From Paenibacillus aestuarii (GTDB taxonomy: Bacteria > Bacillota > Bacilli > Paenibacillales > NBRC-103111), in the NCBI RefSeq assembly GCF_027789125.1, contig NZ_JAQFVF010000023.1, positions 62,001 to 126,000 of the forward strand: a DNA stretch of 64,000 nucleotides, read 5' to 3'. Position 1 is the stretch's first letter. Each line of letters opens with the position of its first letter. This document shows positions 61,889 to 64,000 of the stretch, one piece after another. Position numbers and translations under genes: made by a program. Below the pieces are notes generated by a model that did no database searches, was not told the DNA's origin, and saw only the letters and a program-made list of their open reading frames with translations.

Positions 61889-63415
61889 ATGATGCATATC
61901 AATTGGACTGCATTTATCATCTTCTTAGTATTCTTCCTTTTTGTCACAGTACTCGGATTCTATTCTTCCAGATGGCGTAGAGGCAACCTGGCCCTGCTCG
62001 ATGAATGGGGCTTAGGCGGAAGAAGATTCGGAACGCTTATTACCTGGTTCTTACTCGGAGGAGATCTTTACACCGCATATACATTCATTGCAGTCCCTGC
62101 TTCCATGTATGGCAAGGGAGCGATTGGCTTTTTCGCAGTTCCTTACACGATTCTCATCTACCCGTTTGTGTTTATCGTCATGCCTCGGCTGTGGTCGGTT
62201 GCCAAAAAGCACGGCTACATTACGGCCGCTGATTTCGTTAAGGGCCGCTTCGGCAGCGACACGCTAGCCTTAACGGTTGCCATCACCGGTATCCTGGCGA
62301 CGATGCCCTATATCGCGCTTCAGCTAGTCGGCATGCAGGCCGTCCTCGATACGATGGGCTTCACAGGTACGGGCTTTATGCACGACCTTCCGCTGATCAT
62401 CGCTTTCCTCGTGCTGGCGATATACACGTTCAACAGCGGACTTCGCGCGCCTGCAGCCATCGCGATCGTGAAAGACTTAATGATTTATATTACCGTCATC
62501 GTCGCGGTTATTTATATTCCTTACAAGCTGGGCGGGTTCGGTCCTATCTTTGACGCGGCAGCTGCGAAGCATAAAGCCGCTGTGCTCCTCGGGCCAGCGA
62601 CCTATGCGCCATACGCGACATTAGCGCTGGGCTCCGCCCTGGCTTTATTCCTTTACCCGCATTCGCTGATCGGCATCTTCAGCTCCAGCAGCCGCAATGT
62701 CATTAAGCGCAATACCGCGCTGCTGCCAGCGTACTCTTTCGTGCTTGGCATTATTGCGCTGCTCGGTTTCATGGCTATAGCGGCTGGCATCACAACCAAG
62801 GACGGAAACGCGGCTATACCGGAGCTCATTTCCAAAATGTTCCCCGACTGGTTCGCAGGGTTTGCCTTCGCCGCGATCGGCATAGGCGCACTTGTCCCGG
62901 CTGCAATAATGTCAATTGCGGCAGCCAACCTGTTCTCCCGCAGCATCTACAAAGCGTACATCAACAAACAAGCTACCGACGCGCAGGAATCCAAAGTAGC
63001 GAAATGGGTATCGCTGATCGTCAAAATCGGTGCTCTATTGTTCATCTTCTTGATGAATAAACAGGATGCCATTAATCTACAGCTATTAGGCGGCATCTGG
63101 ATTCTGCAAACGCTGCCGGCAGTGATCGTCGGCTTATACAGCAAATGGCTGAATCGCTGGGCGATGGTGATTGGATGGCTTGTCGGCATGGTTTCGGGGA
63201 CGTACATGGCTGTCGCCACTAATTATGGCAACCAATTCAAACTGCCATTCGGCCTATCCGGTTCGACTACGGTTTACTCAGGCTTGTATGCGCTGGTGCT
63301 GAACTTCCTCGTCGCCGTTGTCCTCACATGGCTTTTCCGTGCCCTCAATATCAGCAATGGGCATGATGAAACGCAGCCGCAGGATTATCATTTTGACGCC
63401 TCCGAGAGCCGCTAA
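61889..63415 (+). CDS. Sodium:solute symporter (SSS family), YhjB-like
   Basis: A 508-residue membrane protein with about thirteen predicted helices. SSS features are visible: the N-terminal GFYSSRWRRGN, DEWGLGGRRFGTLITWFLLGGDLYTAYTF, and GYITAADFVKGRFGSD. It belongs to the monocarboxylate/YhjB-like branch rather than the proline PutP branch. AAGGA lies three to six bases before tandem ATG codons. Together with the DUF3311 protein it forms a probable uptake system for a carboxylate carbon source, repressed by CcpA. Confidence 0.9.
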   Translation: MMHINWTAFIIFLVFFLFVTVLGFYSSRWRRGNLALLDEWGLGGRRFGTLITWFLLGGDLYTAYTFIAVPASMYGKGAIGFFAVPYTILIYPFVFIVMPRLWSVAKKHGYITAADFVKGRFGSDTLALTVAITGILATMPYIALQLVGMQAVLDTMGFTGTGFMHDLPLIIAFLVLAIYTFNSGLRAPAAIAIVKDLMIYITVIVAVIYIPYKLGGFGPIFDAAAAKHKAAVLLGPATYAPYATLALGSALALFLYPHSLIGIFSSSSRNVIKRNTALLPAYSFVLGIIALLGFMAIAAGITTKDGNAAIPELISKMFPDWFAGFAFAAIGIGALVPAAIMSIAAANLFSRSIYKAYINKQATDAQESKVAKWVSLIVKIGALLFIFLMNKQDAINLQLLGGIWILQTLPAVIVGLYSKWLNRWAMVIGWLVGMVSGTYMAVATNYGNQFKLPFGLSGSTTVYSGLYALVLNFLVAVVLTWLFRALNISNGHDETQPQDYHFDASESR

Positions 63416-63481
63416 AGCTCGACTCCCATTCACTGATTGCGCTAATCTGTGCATTCGTCCAATCAAATCTCCGCTAATTGT

Positions 63482-63490
63482 CATACATTA
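63482..63490 (+). promoter_or_regulatory. Sporulation sigma factor -10 element
   Basis: CATACATTA fits the sigma-E -10 CATACANT and the sigma-K -10 CATANNNTA. It lies about 40 bases before a YjcZ-type sporulation gene. No clear -35 was recognised. Confidence 0.4.
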
Positions 63491-63530
63491 GCAGAGTAGT
63501 GTAACCCACATCGTGAATGGGGGTGGAAAT

Positions 63531-63623
63531 ATGGGATACGGAGTTGGATTCGGCACTAGTGCAGCAGCGATTCTGGTTCTATTCATTCTTCTGGTTATCG
63601 TTTCTATGGCATTCGTATGGTAA
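63531..63623 (+). CDS. YjcZ-family sporulation peptide
   Basis: A 30-residue peptide: Gly-rich start MGYGVGFGTSAAAI, then one hydrophobic helix ending MAFVW. This is the usual build of YjcZ/SscA-type small spore proteins of Bacilli. GGGGGTGG lies four bases before the ATG. A mother-cell sigma -10 is upstream and a terminator follows. In Bacillus, relatives contribute to spore coat assembly or germination; the precise role here is unknown. Confidence 0.82.
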   Translation: MGYGVGFGTSAAAILVLFILLVIVSMAFVW

Positions 63624-63641
63624 TCATATGAATCCTAATCC

Positions 63642-63679
63642 AAAGCCCTCGGTCCTTCGGTAGAAGGATCAAGGGCTTT
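63642..63679. terminator. Bidirectional terminator
   Basis: Outer stem AAAGCCCT/AGGGCTTT and inner TCCTTC/GAAGGA stem between the YjcZ peptide gene and the converging RMD1-family gene. Confidence 0.85.
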
Positions 63680-63682
63680 TCC

Positions 63683-64000
63683 TCAGTGTGAAGGAATCCA
63701 GCCTACGATTTGCAGAATCGTGATGACGACCTCAATCACAATCAGGATCACAACAATCCATTCCACGAATAACCCGCGAATCGAATGGCTAATATTGGAA
63801 AAACCATCCAATATATGATACAGAATGTCTGTTTTACTCTTTAAAATTTTGTACCGGTCATTGAGTTCAAAGAAATCCATCATTTTATCATAAAATTCGC
63901 TCGCCGTACTATGAGTCCATGTCAAATCAGGCTTATCCAAAATCATGATGTAAGCAAGGGTGTTATATTCATGGCGTACGACTTTAGCGGTGGTGAAAGC
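63683..64000 (-). CDS. RMD1/DUF155-family protein, C-terminal part, cut by window edge
   Basis: The frame is open from the right edge (64000) to a stop at 63683. An internal ATG at 63946 is not the start, because the preceding codons continue the family sequence (VVRHEYNTLAYIMILDKPDL). The C-terminus has the coiled segment LNDRYKILKSKTDILYHILDGFSN and a single membrane helix EWIVVILIVIEVVITILQIVGW, both typical of RMD1/Sif2-like (DUF155) proteins. Bacterial function is unknown. The N-terminal part lies outside the window. Confidence 0.72.
   Translation of the reverse strand, partial: AFTTAKVVRHEYNTLAYIMILDKPDLTWTHSTASEFYDKMMDFFELNDRYKILKSKTDILYHILDGFSNISHSIRGLFVEWIVVILIVIEVVITILQIVGWIPSH

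Noticed and set aside
1-64000. tRNA, rRNA, CRISPR array, insertion sequence or prophage
   Set aside because: Looked for in all gaps: no cloverleaf-like sequence, no regularly spaced repeats, no transposase, and no phage structural genes. The lone tyrosine recombinase at 38841 is not sufficient for a mobile-element call.

Overview
The window looks like a chromosomal segment of an endospore-forming Firmicute of the Paenibacillus type (Paenibacillaceae). The evidence is roughly 50% GC, strong AGGAGG ribosome sites with many TTG and GTG starts, a YesM/YesN-type two-component pair in front of a sugar ABC importer, a secreted stalk-domain (copper amine oxidase N-terminal type) protein, a triple-LysM GH18 protein of the spore cortex class, a YjcZ-family sporulation peptide, CcpA cre-like sites, a Rex-like site and a T-box leader. 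No rRNA, tRNA, insertion sequence, prophage or CRISPR array is visible.

Layout. 1-5.9 kb: acetyltransferase and aldo/keto reductase, HtrA protease, YneQ-like protein, cupredoxin, zinc-ribbon membrane protein and an orphan membrane histidine kinase. 5.9-14.2 kb: one long minus-strand locus with response regulator, sensor kinase, solute-binding lipoprotein, two permeases, Gfo/Idh/MocA oxidoreductase and TIM-barrel isomerase; no ATPase is present. 14.4-20.6 kb: MATE exporter, an unrecognised glycosidase-like protein, and a nagA-ROK kinase-arylamine acetyltransferase-small kinase operon. 20.8-27.3 kb: an SDR with a divergent LysR regulator, then cysK, cysJ and cysI for sulfite reduction and cysteine synthesis. 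27.4-35.7 kb: a TetR regulator divergent from an AbrB-type transporter, a DinB protein, isoleucyl-tRNA synthetase of the longer type behind a T-box, an acetyltransferase and a fosmidomycin-resistance-type exporter. 35.9-44.2 kb: aldo/keto reductase, yjlC-ndh with a Rex-like operator, a tyrosine recombinase, an AT-rich methyltransferase, a phosphotransferase, and DUF1003 and DUF2817 proteins. 44.2-51.3 kb: a second TetR module with a decayed SDR relic, an ABC exporter, a LysM-GH18 protein, a stalk protein and an aldo/keto reductase. 51.4-64 kb: acetyltransferases, a CHASE3 chemoreceptor, a sulfite-oxidase-like molybdoenzyme divergent from a DUF2935 protein, a 54-codon small gene under a perfect cre site, an azoreductase with two operators, folD under a ZTP riboswitch, an MFS exporter, a DUF3311/SSS symporter pair, a YjcZ peptide and an edge-truncated RMD1-family gene.

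The region is mostly ordinary metabolism and stress defence. Its most informative content is regulatory. Several promoters can be read with operators overlapping them: two TetR sites, a Rex-like site and an azoR palindrome. There are two RNA switches, and four small ORFs too short for routine gene calling. I found nothing that clearly amounts to a new multi-gene system. The best leads are the cre-controlled 54-residue ORF, the leaderless tetR with a second operator copy in front of a dead SDR gene, and the small ORF translationally coupled to the AbrB-type transporter.
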